Source: DAOTTW01 sp034437615 (GTDB lineage: Bacteria; Chloroflexota; Anaerolineae; Aggregatilineales; Phototrophicaceae). Taken from it: DNA of 18,037 nt. The DNA lies in NCBI GenBank assembly GCA_034437615.1, contig DAOTTW010000381.1, positions 1 through 18,037 of the forward strand, in the 5' to 3' direction. Below the pieces are notes generated by a model. It did no database searches. It worked only from the letters and a program-made list of their open reading frames with translations, and was not told the DNA's origin. Position numbers and translations under genes: made by a program. Positions 5,601 through 12,065 of the stretch are shown here, piece after piece. Every line of letters begins with the position of its first letter. The stretch's first letter is position 1.

Positions 5601-7747
5601 CGTCAGATCTGAGCGCTGGCCCGGTGACGACCCTGCTAGGCGAAGACGTGACGGTCAGCCTGGATGCTGGCGTGATGGTCAACGCTGCCAACGTCATCGA
5701 AGCGGACATCGAAGCCAGCAACGGCGTCATCCACAAAATTGACGGCGTGCTCATCCCGCAGGCAGCCGTGGCCATTCTCGCCGCCGCTGAGACCGCTAGC
5801 GCCGAGCCAGTCAGCTATGAAGGCGATTTTAGCTTCGACTACCCTGAAACCTTCAGCCTGACCGAAGGCAACGACATCGTGACGCTGACGCTACAGGGCG
5901 CGACGGTGCTGGTCAGTGGGCCGGATAACTACGGCACGATCATCGGTGATCTGACATTCGCTACGCCCGCCGAAGAACTGGCATTCTTCCTGATGCGTAG
6001 CGGCTACATGGTCGGTGAGGCCGCCGAGACCGAAGCCGAGGATGCATTGGCCGCCTATAACATCACGCTGGAACGCCGCAATCAATCCGGTGTGGCGACG
6101 CTGTACGACCTGAACTTCGGGCGCGTGGGTGTCGTGGTCGAGCTAAGCACAGATGACAACATCGCCCCGGCAGCCCAGGTCACAGCTTCGACAGTGGCCG
6201 ACAGCCTGACCTACCCGCCGAACGTGGCCGATCTGGTCACTTCCACAGAGGACCTGAGCCTGCTAGCAGCAGCAGTCGAAGCGGCTGGCCTGGGCGAGAC
6301 CCTGGCGACAGGTGGCCCCTTCACCGTCTTTGCGCCGACGAACGCGGCCCTGACTGCGGCGGTGCAAGCGCTGGGCGTGACGGTGGATGATCTGGTCGGC
6401 GACACCGAGCTACTGACGCAAATCCTGCAATATCACGTGGTTGAAGGCGCGGTCCTGTCATCAGACCTGAGCGCTGGCCCGGTCACGACGCTGCTGGGCG
6501 AAGCTGTGACGATCAGCCTTGACGATGGCGTGATGGTCAACGCTGCCAACGTGATCGAAGCGGACATCGAAGCCAGTAACGGCGTCGTGCACATCATCGA
6601 CGGCGTATTGCTGCCGTTGGGCCTGACGCTGGAAGCTGACGCCACCTTCAGCGATAGCTACACCTTCGATTACGCCTCGGCCTACGAGTTAAGCGAAGGC
6701 ACGGGTTTGGTCACCCTGACCGAAGGCGATAACCGCATTCTCGTCAGTGGGCCAGCCAACTACACCAACATCATCGGGGCTGTGCAACAGCCGACCCTGG
6801 ACGCGCAACTGCGCTTCTTCCTGGAACGTAGCGGCTACACAGTCGCTGATGCAACCGTCTATCCGGGTGCGGCTGCCGCCTTCAACGTGGAACTGCCGCG
6901 CCGCATGGAGCAGGGTGTGGCTGCCCTGGTGGACCTGGGCCTGAATCAGCGCGGTGTGGTCATCGCCCTGAGCGATAACCCGGATAACACCGGCCTGGTC
7001 GCCAATACCGGATTCGTCGTGAATAGCTTGCGCTTGCCGACGATTGCAGAAATCGCGAGCGCTAACCCGACCTTCAGCACGCTCGCTGCTGCGGTTGATG
7101 CTGCGGGCCTGCAAGCAACGCTAAACGATAGGGACGCCGAATTCACCGTGTTTGCGCCCACTGATGCCGCCTTCGATGCGCTGCTGCAGGGCCTGGGCCT
7201 CTCAAGCGATGAGCTACTGGCTGATAGTGACCTGCTGGCCACTGTGCTGCAATATCACACGCTCGGCGCAGCGCTGGAATCAAGCGTGATCGCCACAACA
7301 CTGGATGGCCGCGAGATTCCGACGCTGCTCACAGGTGAATTCATGGGCTTCAGCGTGGGCGAGGATGGCAGCGTGCTTATCAACGACGTGGTGCCGGTCA
7401 CGCAAGCCGACATCTACGCCGATAACGGTGTGGTCCACGTGATCGAAGAGGTGCTGCTGCCGCCAAGCATTGCGTTGGCAGTCGGTGCGCCCGGCCAGTG
7501 TGTCGTCAGCACGCCGAACGCCGAAACGGTGCTCGTGCGCGTCGGCCCTGGCTTCAACCGTACACAAATCGACTTCTTGCCAGCAGATACCCCGCTGACG
7601 GTGCTCGGCTTGTCGCAGGATGACAATGGCAACGTCTGGTATCAGGTAGACCGTGAGTTAGCCGCCCCCGGCAAGGACATCGAAGAGGCGTGGGTGCTGT
7701 CAACCAACGTGGAACGCTCCGCAGGTTGCCCGGTCGCGCAACAATAA
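2615..7747 (+). CDS. Giant secreted fasciclin (FAS1) repeat protein with alternating second domain and SH3-like C-terminus
   Basis: The 1710-residue product starts at ATG 2615, six bases after GAGGAG; an in-frame GTG at 2582 is rejected because it precedes this site. A signal peptide (MTIRFRIAVIGALLALMAV ending PVFAQ) occupies about residues 1-26. Domain order, by eye: A1 36-170, FAS1-1 172-305, a Pro/Glu/Ser-rich linker 306-347, FAS1-2 348-482, A2 496-630, FAS1-3 631-765, A3 779-917, FAS1-4 917-1050, A4 1067-1203, FAS1-5 1204-1336, A5 1342-1476, FAS1-6 1478-1620, SH3-like 1625-1710. FAS1 marks are FTVFAPTNAAF, YHVVEG and NGVIHVIDAVLLP, repeated with small changes; FAS1-6 is divergent (YHTLGAAL). 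Domain A has a conserved F-Y-P start, an SGPDNY motif, a FFLERSGY helix and LPRRDQ-G-A-L-DL-GR-GVV. FAS1 domains mediate adhesion and matrix binding, so a surface or matrix adhesin is the likely role. No sortase motif or membrane anchor is seen at the C-terminus, so attachment must be indirect or the protein is released. Confidence 0.93.
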   Translation: MTIRFRIAVIGALLALMAVGGPVFAQDDATEGTAGAYESAELRFAYPEEGWALNEGAGVVRLEDNGSSIIVYGPTSYESVLGEALFSNDNAEALSFFLERVGYTVADASDANFANIATLLVELPRRDQAGFASLLDLGFDRLGVLISLSEETVDVDLDAAARIVAESIEYPPNIVDVAASTDDFSTLVAAVEAAGLADTLASGEFTVFAPTNAAFAQALDALGLAAEDLLADTETLTNILLYHVVEGSVLSSDLEAGDVPTLLEGESLTISLTDGVMVNAASVTQADIQASNGVIHVIDAVLLPPVGDVEGDPPPEPESPEQEPESESDEDATGEAATPEPEPAQPTIVEAVIADRSFSLLEEAVVAADLADALSAEGPFTVFAPTNRAFLAAFADLGLSADDIAQQGDLLRDILLYHVVEGAVFSSDLADGDVNTLLGEPVTISLADSPTVNGANIVQTDTEVANGVIHVIDAVLVPQSVLDAMAAMQAQTTADASFEGDFSFSYPEQWTLEEGTDIVSLTLESAAILVSGPDNYNTIIGDVTTDSAEEQLALFLERSGYVPAGPVEADGTLAALEVTLPRRDQRGVAALYDLNYGRQGVIVGLAQDDPFADAMAFAFIAVADSLTYPPNIADIVIEGEAFSFLEEAVVAAGLAETLAGDGPFTVFAPSNMAFVETLTMASLDLNTLTDNPDLLASILLYHVVEGSVLSSDLTEGAVTTLNGADVTVSLDDGVMVNAASVTQADIEVSNGVIHVIDGLLLPPEALDAIALLQSTDGAEASYEGAFSFSYPDEYTLSEGSDLVTLALAGNRVLVSGPDNYATIIGDVSFDDAADELAFFLDRSGYTVGDPADVSDAEAAFDVELPRRDQSGLAALYDLGFGRSGVVVALSDAAEGPGVAARDFAFGSVANSLVYPPNVADLIAEDGDLSLLEAALDAADLTATLADGGPFTVFAPTNAALTAAVESLGLTVDDLVGNTDLLTAILQYHVVEGAVLSSDLSAGPVTTLLGEDVTVSLDAGVMVNAANVIEADIEASNGVIHKIDGVLIPQAAVAILAAAETASAEPVSYEGDFSFDYPETFSLTEGNDIVTLTLQGATVLVSGPDNYGTIIGDLTFATPAEELAFFLMRSGYMVGEAAETEAEDALAAYNITLERRNQSGVATLYDLNFGRVGVVVELSTDDNIAPAAQVTASTVADSLTYPPNVADLVTSTEDLSLLAAAVEAAGLGETLATGGPFTVFAPTNAALTAAVQALGVTVDDLVGDTELLTQILQYHVVEGAVLSSDLSAGPVTTLLGEAVTISLDDGVMVNAANVIEADIEASNGVVHIIDGVLLPLGLTLEADATFSDSYTFDYASAYELSEGTGLVTLTEGDNRILVSGPANYTNIIGAVQQPTLDAQLRFFLERSGYTVADATVYPGAAAAFNVELPRRMEQGVAALVDLGLNQRGVVIALSDNPDNTGLVANTGFVVNSLRLPTIAEIASANPTFSTLAAAVDAAGLQATLNDRDAEFTVFAPTDAAFDALLQGLGLSSDELLADSDLLATVLQYHTLGAALESSVIATTLDGREIPTLLTGEFMGFSVGEDGSVLINDVVPVTQADIYADNGVVHVIEEVLLPPSIALAVGAPGQCVVSTPNAETVLVRVGPGFNRTQIDFLPADTPLTVLGLSQDDNGNVWYQVDRELAAPGKDIEEAWVLSTNVERSAGCPVAQQ

Positions 7748-7759
7748 CAACGTGATAAA

Positions 7760-7780
7760 CGGGCGGGCGTGACCCGTCCG
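7760..7780 (+). other. GC-rich hairpin just after the FAS1 gene
   Basis: CGGGCGGG (7760-7767) pairs with CCCGTCCG (7773-7780) across a five-base loop, with one G-U pair, 12 bases after the stop codon. It has no following T run, so it may protect the 3' end or aid the terminator at 7822-7856. Confidence 0.45.
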
Positions 7781-7821
7781 CCTATTGCAAGCCGACAGTA
7801 ACGACTTCGACAGGTTGAAAC

Positions 7822-7856
7822 AAAAAAGGCACCCGCAAACGCGAAGTGCCTTTTTT
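7822..7856. terminator. Bidirectional intrinsic terminator between convergent genes
   Basis: AAAAAAGGCAC (7822-7832) is the exact complement of GTGCCTTTTTT (7846-7856), with a 13-base loop that can add a CGC/GCG pairing. Read in either direction, the stem ends in a T run, so it can stop transcripts of both the FAS1 gene (+) and the bL28 gene (-). Confidence 0.88.
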
Positions 7857-7882
7857 TAATTACCTGCTGTACCAGGACGCGA

Positions 7883-8122
7883 TCACAGCAGTTTTTCGAT
7901 GTCGATGTGATGGCGCTTGCAAAAGGCCAAGAGGCCGATTTTATCGATGGTCTTTAGTTCGTTGGCCGTCACCTGAACCTTCACGAAGCGGTCCATCTCT
8001 GGCACGTAAATGCGCTTGCTCTGCATATTCAGCTTGAACTTACGCTGAACGGTGTTGAACGCCTTACTACGGCTACGGCCAAACTGCGGCTTCTTCGTGG
8101 TAATCTTGCGTTTACCGGGCAT
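7883..8122 (-). CDS. rpmB: 50S ribosomal protein bL28
   Basis: The 79-residue product has the bL28 pattern: a basic N-terminus with TTKKPQFGRSRSKAFNTVQR, then KFKLNMQSKRIYVPEMDRFV, a VKVQVTANELKTIDKIGL segment and a short helical tail. It is a component of the large ribosomal subunit. The N-terminal cysteines seen in zinc-binding L28 versions are absent here; the only Cys is in the tail (AFCKRHH), so this is the zinc-free type. An AGGAG ribosome binding site lies about ten bases upstream of ATG 8122 on the minus strand. It stands alone, convergent with the FAS1 gene and divergent from the SH3-type gene, and shares the terminator at 7822-7856. Confidence 0.93.
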   Translation of the reverse strand: MPGKRKITTKKPQFGRSRSKAFNTVQRKFKLNMQSKRIYVPEMDRFVKVQVTANELKTIDKIGLLAFCKRHHIDIEKLL

Positions 8123-8163
8123 TCTCGTAGGCTCCTGGGCTATATTCTACAAACGAATACAAC

Positions 8164-8169
8164 ATTATA
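8164..8169 (-). promoter_or_regulatory. Candidate -10 box of rpmB
   Basis: The minus strand reads TATAAT at 8169-8164, 42 bases upstream of the rpmB start. The region 17 bases further upstream (TGTGAA) is a poor -35 match, so only the -10 is supported. Confidence 0.4.
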
Positions 8170-8289
8170 AGCGCCCGTCAGCGATATTCACAGCCTCAAT
8201 GCACACGGCTTGCACTTTGCACATGGACGATTTAATCACTAAAATGCACGTGTTTAAACCAGTTGCCAGTTGCAAGGTACAAAAAATCC

Positions 8290-9678
8290 ATGAGACGTAT
8301 TCGCTTACTTTTGCTATGTGCTTTGGCGTTTAGCGTGGCTGGGGTCGGCACCGCTCAAACAACCACCTGCCCAGCCATCGTGGACCAGGCGGTTGCCGCG
8401 AAAAATGCCTTCTGTAGTGATATGGAACGCGGTACTGTGTGTTATAGCTACCCATCCGTTGACATCAGCCTCGTACAGCCACTAACCGAGACGCTGGCAC
8501 CGGGGACGCGCATCGGCGTGAGCGGCATCGAAGCGCTGCAAACGCAGCCGTTCAACCTCTTCACCGGGGAATGGGGCTTGCTGCAAATGCGGCTACAGCC
8601 TAATCCGGCGGATGAAGCGACAGCAGCCTTTCTGGATGCATTTCTATTCGGCTCAACGCTACTACGCAACGCAAGCGGCGGCGCTGCACGCTACGATGCC
8701 TTGACCAACGTCGTCTCTTTAATGCGCCCGCAGCCATCCACCGACGACACACCCGTTTTACGCCTGGATCAAGGCGTTGGCCTGACGGTTATCGGGCGCA
8801 ACGAGGCCGGGGATTGGGTGCGTGTGCTGACGCAAAGTGAGCAAGCGGGCTGGGTCTTCGCGGATTTGCTGAGTATCGACGGTGATGTGGGGGCGTTGCC
8901 CGTCTTTGCCGATACGGATTCGTCGTTGCAGGCGCTCGCACCGATGGAAGCCATTACGCTGCGCAGCGAAACCACCGACGCCCCCTGTGCGCAGGCCACA
9001 TACAGCGGCGTTTTGCTGCAAACCAGTGGCGATCAACCTGCGGACATCACCATCAACGCTGTATCCCTACGCATTAGCGGCACGGCCTTCGTACAGGCCC
9101 GCTGGGGTGAGGCGCTTACGGTTAATATGCTGGCTGGCGATAGCCTGATTGGTTTTCAGGCAGAGAGTGTGCTGGCCATAACGGGCACGTCGGTCACGCT
9201 ATCACTGGACGCCGATGGCCAACCGACTGCTGGCCCCACATTACAACCCTACGATGCGGACTTCCTGAGCGATCTACCGCTGAGTGTGCTGGAGCAGCCC
9301 GTCACACTGGCACCCGCCCTGACGGAAGCCGAACTCGAAGAGCGCCTGCGCGCTGGCCGACGCCCCAACCCCGGCATCTGGCGCATGGTCGCCGCAGAAG
9401 CAGGTGAAGGTTGCCCCGCTTTGCCGCTGGCGGTGGGGACGCAGATTGTGCTGGAGGTCACAGACGAGGGCGATTTGCTGCTTGATGGCACGCTGCGCTT
9501 TGAAGCGCCTGAGCAGGCAACAGACGATGAGCGAGCAGCAGGCGGCGTGTACATTGCAGCAGAAATCGAGCTGCCCGACCGCATCGAGGTGCTATCCCCG
9601 ACGTTTTTTGTGCGGCGCACGGCTGTGCTCAATGGCGATTGCGTGCTGACATCCGAATTTGCGTTAGCGGGCGTTTAG
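8290..9678 (+). CDS. Secreted Cys-rich SH3-like domain protein, unknown function
   Basis: I choose ATG 8290 (MRRIRLLLLCALAFSVAGVG), giving 462 residues with a signal peptide ending near GTAQ at 23; the upstream in-frame TTG at 8263 would spoil the signal. The mature N-terminus has spaced cysteines (TTTCPAIV, AFCSDM, TVCYSY) followed by GEWGLLQMRLQ and LFGSTLLRN, a layout I associate with a protein family common in Anaerolineae. An SH3b-like stretch lies at about 155-200 (GVGLTVIGRNEAGDWVRVL then AGWVFADLL). A region with PCAQATYSGVLLQTSGDQP begins near 232, and a C-terminal domain with two more cysteines (EGCPALPL, NGDCVL) covers about 358-462. SH3b domains in exported bacterial proteins usually bind peptidoglycan or other envelope ligands. 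The ribosome binding site is weak (AAGG 12 bases upstream). The stop codon touches the inverted-repeat element at 9678. Confidence 0.82.
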   Translation: MRRIRLLLLCALAFSVAGVGTAQTTTCPAIVDQAVAAKNAFCSDMERGTVCYSYPSVDISLVQPLTETLAPGTRIGVSGIEALQTQPFNLFTGEWGLLQMRLQPNPADEATAAFLDAFLFGSTLLRNASGGAARYDALTNVVSLMRPQPSTDDTPVLRLDQGVGLTVIGRNEAGDWVRVLTQSEQAGWVFADLLSIDGDVGALPVFADTDSSLQALAPMEAITLRSETTDAPCAQATYSGVLLQTSGDQPADITINAVSLRISGTAFVQARWGEALTVNMLAGDSLIGFQAESVLAITGTSVTLSLDADGQPTAGPTLQPYDADFLSDLPLSVLEQPVTLAPALTEAELEERLRAGRRPNPGIWRMVAAEAGEGCPALPLAVGTQIVLEVTDEGDLLLDGTLRFEAPEQATDDERAAGGVYIAAEIELPDRIEVLSPTFFVRRTAVLNGDCVLTSEFALAGV

Positions 9679-9801
9679 GTGCTGTTGACACTTGAAATTT
9701 TGATTTCATTGGTGACCAAAATGGTCCGAAACGTAGGGGCATAGCGTGCTATGCCCTGGGTTCAGCACGCTGAACCCCTACACACAAACGTCAACAGCAC
9801 C
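9678..9801. repeat. 124-bp structured element with 12-bp inverted ends
   Basis: GGTGCTGTTGAC (9678-9689) and GTCAACAGCACC (9790-9801) are exact inverted ends. Inside, GTAGGGG (9733-9739) pairs with CCCCTAC (9775-9781). Between these lie two perfect 9-bp hairpins, GGGCATAGC/GCTATGCCC (9737-9756) and GGGTTCAGC/GCTGAACCC (9758-9777). A competing pairing also exists, AGCGTGCT (9743-9750) with AGCACGCT (9764-9771), so the element can fold in two exclusive ways. The left end starts on the last base of the stop codon of the preceding gene. It has no coding content. It could act as an mRNA 3' structure or be a small non-autonomous mobile element. Confidence 0.7.
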
Positions 9802-9829
9802 CGGTACAGCGCGTTGAAAACGCAACCCC

Positions 9830-9889
9830 GGACGCCAAGAATGGCGTCCCTACGAAAGATACCCTGTAGGGACGCAGCTTGCTGCGTCC
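9830..9889 (+). repeat. Two-hairpin dispersed repeat, copy 2
   Basis: This is the cleanest compact copy. GGACGCCA/TGGCGTCC (9830-9849) is a perfect hairpin with a four-base loop, the core CTACGAAAGATACCCTGTAG fills 9850-9869, and GGACGCAGC/GCTGCGTCC (9870-9889) is a perfect hairpin with a two-base loop. A small GCGTT/AACGC hairpin lies just upstream at 9811-9823. The stems differ from those of the other copies yet stay complementary. With the element at 9678-9801 it fills most of the 340-base gap before the next gene. Confidence 0.8.
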
Positions 9890-9953
9890 GCCACCTGTAT
9901 TCGCGCCGTCATGCCTGGGCGTTGTCGGCCCTTGCAGATGGCACGGTTTTCTA

Positions 9954-9981
9954 TTGTACTCGCGTGAGATATGCCTATACT
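9954..9981 (+). promoter_or_regulatory. Candidate promoter of the 10022-14107 operon
   Basis: TTGTAC (9954-9959) and TATACT (9976-9981) are separated by 16 bases, 40 bases before the first ATG. The -10 is a good match, the -35 a partial one. Confidence 0.42.
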
Positions 9982-10021
9982 CAAGGTCGATATGTCAGAT
10001 GGCACAGACTAGGCAAATGGC

Positions 10022-10405
10022 ATGATACGCTGGCTCGTCTCGCTTATACTAGGGCTAGGGGTCGGTTTCGCGGCGGGGGTCGGCGTCGGTTGGTTTGTGG
10101 CCCCGGTAGAATACGTCGATAGTCCGATCAGCGCCCTGGCCCCGGAATACAAAGAAGCCTACACGCTGATGGTCGCGTCCGGTTTCCTGGTCGATAACGA
10201 CCTGGACGGCGCAATCGAACGCCTGCGCCTGCTGCGCGTGGATAATGTGATGGATTACGTGCAGCAATACACCGAGCGTTGCATCACCCAATCCTGCAAT
10301 CTCAATACGATCCGCACCCTGGTCGCGCTTTCAGAGGCACTCGGACGCCTGACACCACCAATGGAGAATTTCCGTCAGTTCAGCCTAGCGGAGCGCACCC
10401 CATGA
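10022..10405 (+). CDS. Small single-helix membrane protein, paralogue of the next gene
   Basis: The 127-residue product has one N-terminal membrane helix (MIRWLVSLILGLGVGFAAGV to GWFV, about residues 3-26) followed by APVEYVDSPISALAPEYKEAYTLMVASGF. The outside part is helical (NDLDGAIERLRLL) with two cysteines in RCITQSCN. The 'W-V-xP-(E)YVD... L-xxxYKexY' opening is, from memory, typical of tandem membrane proteins in Chloroflexota genomes. The next gene has the same plan (helix, WIVSPPEETD, DEAKADYAVAI, GDLGATVQNLLDL), so the two are likely paralogues. Its TGA stop overlaps the ATG of that gene (ATGA), suggesting coupled translation and perhaps a hetero-complex. The ribosome binding site is weak. 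Function is unknown. Confidence 0.8.
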   Translation: MIRWLVSLILGLGVGFAAGVGVGWFVAPVEYVDSPISALAPEYKEAYTLMVASGFLVDNDLDGAIERLRLLRVDNVMDYVQQYTERCITQSCNLNTIRTLVALSEALGRLTPPMENFRQFSLAERTP

Positions 10406-11343
10406 CGAATTCACTACCACCTGCACCGCCGGATAGCCTGCCCGACCAACCAGCGTATCAGCCCCCAGGCCGTTACCATCGGCCCCGCAGGCCGCTAGCC
10501 TATGGTGTGCTGCTGATCGGCCTGATACTGGGGCTGGCGGGTGGCTTATACTATACGTGGATCGTCAGCCCGCCCGAAGAAACCGACACCGAGCCGCGCC
10601 AACTCAGCGACGAGGCAAAGGCCGATTATGCGGTGGCCATCGTGCTACAATATCAGCGCAGCGGGGACCTGGGTGCAACCGTGCAAAATTTGCTGGATTT
10701 GCAGCTTGGCACGGACCCGATTCAGGCCGTCGCAGACATCGCCTGTGAACTGGCGCAGACCGGCTATGTAGATAGCAGCACAGGCTTGCGTGCTGTACGC
10801 AGCCTGAAGACGTTCTATCAGTTACAGGGGCGCTCCGGTTGTGCGGATGAACTGATACCAGATGTGGATGAGCCGCAGGTGGTCGAAATTTCCGTACCGA
10901 CGGCCACGCCCACACTGCGCCCCGTGCCCACGAAAACGCCCATTATCACGCAGCAGCCGAGTCCGACGCCCGTAGGTGTGCAGGTGGTACCCACGACGCG
11001 CCCACAGCGCCAATACGAAGGGCGGCTCGTCGGTACGTTTTGCGATGTAGAACTCAGCGGCAACATCGAAATCCGCGTGCAGGATGTGCGCGGCAACGGC
11101 ATCCCCGGTGAGACGTTGCGGGTGCGCTGGGATGACGGCGAAGAGCTTTTCGTGACGGGCCTGAAGCCCGAACGCGGCGCAGCCTATGCCGATTACCGCA
11201 TGACGGACGGGCGCGGTTACACGATTGACATGCCCGGCCTGGCTGACCCCATTGATCGCCCGCTGGTCGCCAATACATGCACGACGGACGCTGGCACCAC
11301 CGCGACGACCAGCTATTGGGTCGTATTTGCACAGGTGGGCTAG
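10402..11343 (+). CDS. Single-helix membrane protein with TP-rich linker and Ig-like C-terminal domain
   Basis: The start is ATG 10402, overlapping the previous stop, with GGAG eight bases upstream; the frame is open from 10279 but that part lies inside the preceding gene. The 313-residue product has a Pro-rich cytoplasmic tail (1-31), a membrane helix (32-55), a helical segment about 60-150 that matches the preceding protein's plan and carries cysteines in DIACELAQTG and RSGCADEL, a Thr/Pro-rich linker (about 163-200, TATPTLRPVPTKTP), and a beta-rich C-terminal domain (about 205-313) with GTFCDVELSG, IRVQDVRGNGIPGETLRV and YRMTDGRGY. The last domain looks like a bacterial Ig-like fold (D-GNGIPG pattern), as found in surface adhesins. 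A role outside the cell, possibly in carbohydrate or envelope binding, is inferred. Confidence 0.8.
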   Translation: MTNSLPPAPPDSLPDQPAYQPPGRYHRPRRPLAYGVLLIGLILGLAGGLYYTWIVSPPEETDTEPRQLSDEAKADYAVAIVLQYQRSGDLGATVQNLLDLQLGTDPIQAVADIACELAQTGYVDSSTGLRAVRSLKTFYQLQGRSGCADELIPDVDEPQVVEISVPTATPTLRPVPTKTPIITQQPSPTPVGVQVVPTTRPQRQYEGRLVGTFCDVELSGNIEIRVQDVRGNGIPGETLRVRWDDGEELFVTGLKPERGAAYADYRMTDGRGYTIDMPGLADPIDRPLVANTCTTDAGTTATTSYWVVFAQVG

Positions 11344-11399
11344 AGCGAGATAATCACAGCCCAAAATAGCTATTACACAGATACCAACAGGAGCAAACC

Positions 11400-12065
11400 A
11401 TGAACAGCGCCACCCGTACAGATGCCGTTATTTTACAGGCCACCCCTCCCCGCCGCCGTTTGCAGATTGGTGGGGCTGTGCTGCTGGTGATTTTTTGTAC
11501 GTTGCTGACAGTTGTGCTGCTGCGCGTCGCTGCCGATGGCATCGCACGCGAAAGCACGATCACCATTCTATTTCCGGCGGCGCTGATGGCGCTGGTTATC
11601 CCGCTAGGGCTTTTCACAGCAACCACCATCCCCTATTACTGGCAGCAACGCCTGCTGCTGACGCCGCAGGGCGTGCAATTCGGCGGTGCGTTCATCCAGG
11701 TGCAGGCCACATGGGACGAATTTCAGTCGGTGGAATTCGTCAAGACGCGCAGTGTGCCAGATGGCGTGCTATGCCTGGTCTACAAGGACGTGCCGCAATA
11801 TTCTGCGACGATACGCCTGTATAACGTGCTGCCCAATGGCCACATCCCGCTGTTCGATTTTATCCCTGGCCGCGTCCAAGACATAAACGCCCTGCGCGAT
11901 ACACAGCTAGAGCAAGCCTTGCAGCGCTACGCGCCGCACCTGATACCAGATTACGAAGCAGCCGACGATGGGCAAAGCGAGACCGACCAGACCGACCAGA
12001 CCGACCAGAATACGCAGACCAGCCAGACCAACCCAAATAACGAAAGTGCACAGGCAAACCCCTGA
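11400..12065 (+). CDS. Two-helix membrane protein with PH-like domain
   Basis: The 221-residue product begins at ATG 11400, seven bases after AGGAG. Two membrane helices (about 21-42 and 53-76) are followed by YYWQQRLLLTPQGVQFGGAFIQVQATWDEFQSVEF, a beta-rich stretch with the 'L-l-t-peGi... i-W-ei' pattern of bacterial PH-like domains on membrane proteins. The tail from about 190 is low-complexity (TDQTDQTDQNTQTSQTNPNN) and hydrophilic. It follows the preceding gene by 56 bases and its TGA overlaps the ATG of the glycoside hydrolase by one base (TGATG), so it is in the same operon. The PH-like call is by pattern only. Confidence 0.75.
   Translation: MNSATRTDAVILQATPPRRRLQIGGAVLLVIFCTLLTVVLLRVAADGIARESTITILFPAALMALVIPLGLFTATTIPYYWQQRLLLTPQGVQFGGAFIQVQATWDEFQSVEFVKTRSVPDGVLCLVYKDVPQYSATIRLYNVLPNGHIPLFDFIPGRVQDINALRDTQLEQALQRYAPHLIPDYEAADDGQSETDQTDQTDQNTQTSQTNPNNESAQANP
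11982..12008 (+). repeat. Nine-base in-frame tandem repeat
   Basis: ACCGACCAG is repeated three times exactly (11982-11990, 11991-11999, 12000-12008), encoding Thr-Asp-Gln three times in the tail of the PH-like protein. Gain or loss of a unit keeps frame, so length variation between strains is expected. Confidence 0.85.

Noticed and set aside
2719..7470. Regular near-identical DNA blocks that could suggest a CRISPR or satellite array
   Set aside because: They are in-frame domain repeats with a period of about 860 bases in one long coding sequence.
9751..10122. Plus-strand frame of 123 codons across the repeats before the operon
   Set aside because: It spans two structured repeats and overlaps the real gene at 10022 in another frame.
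10822..11364. Minus-strand open frame of 180 codons opposite the Ig-like membrane protein gene
   Set aside because: The plus-strand gene has clear topology and coupling; this frame shows no domain and an Arg/Cys/His-rich composition.
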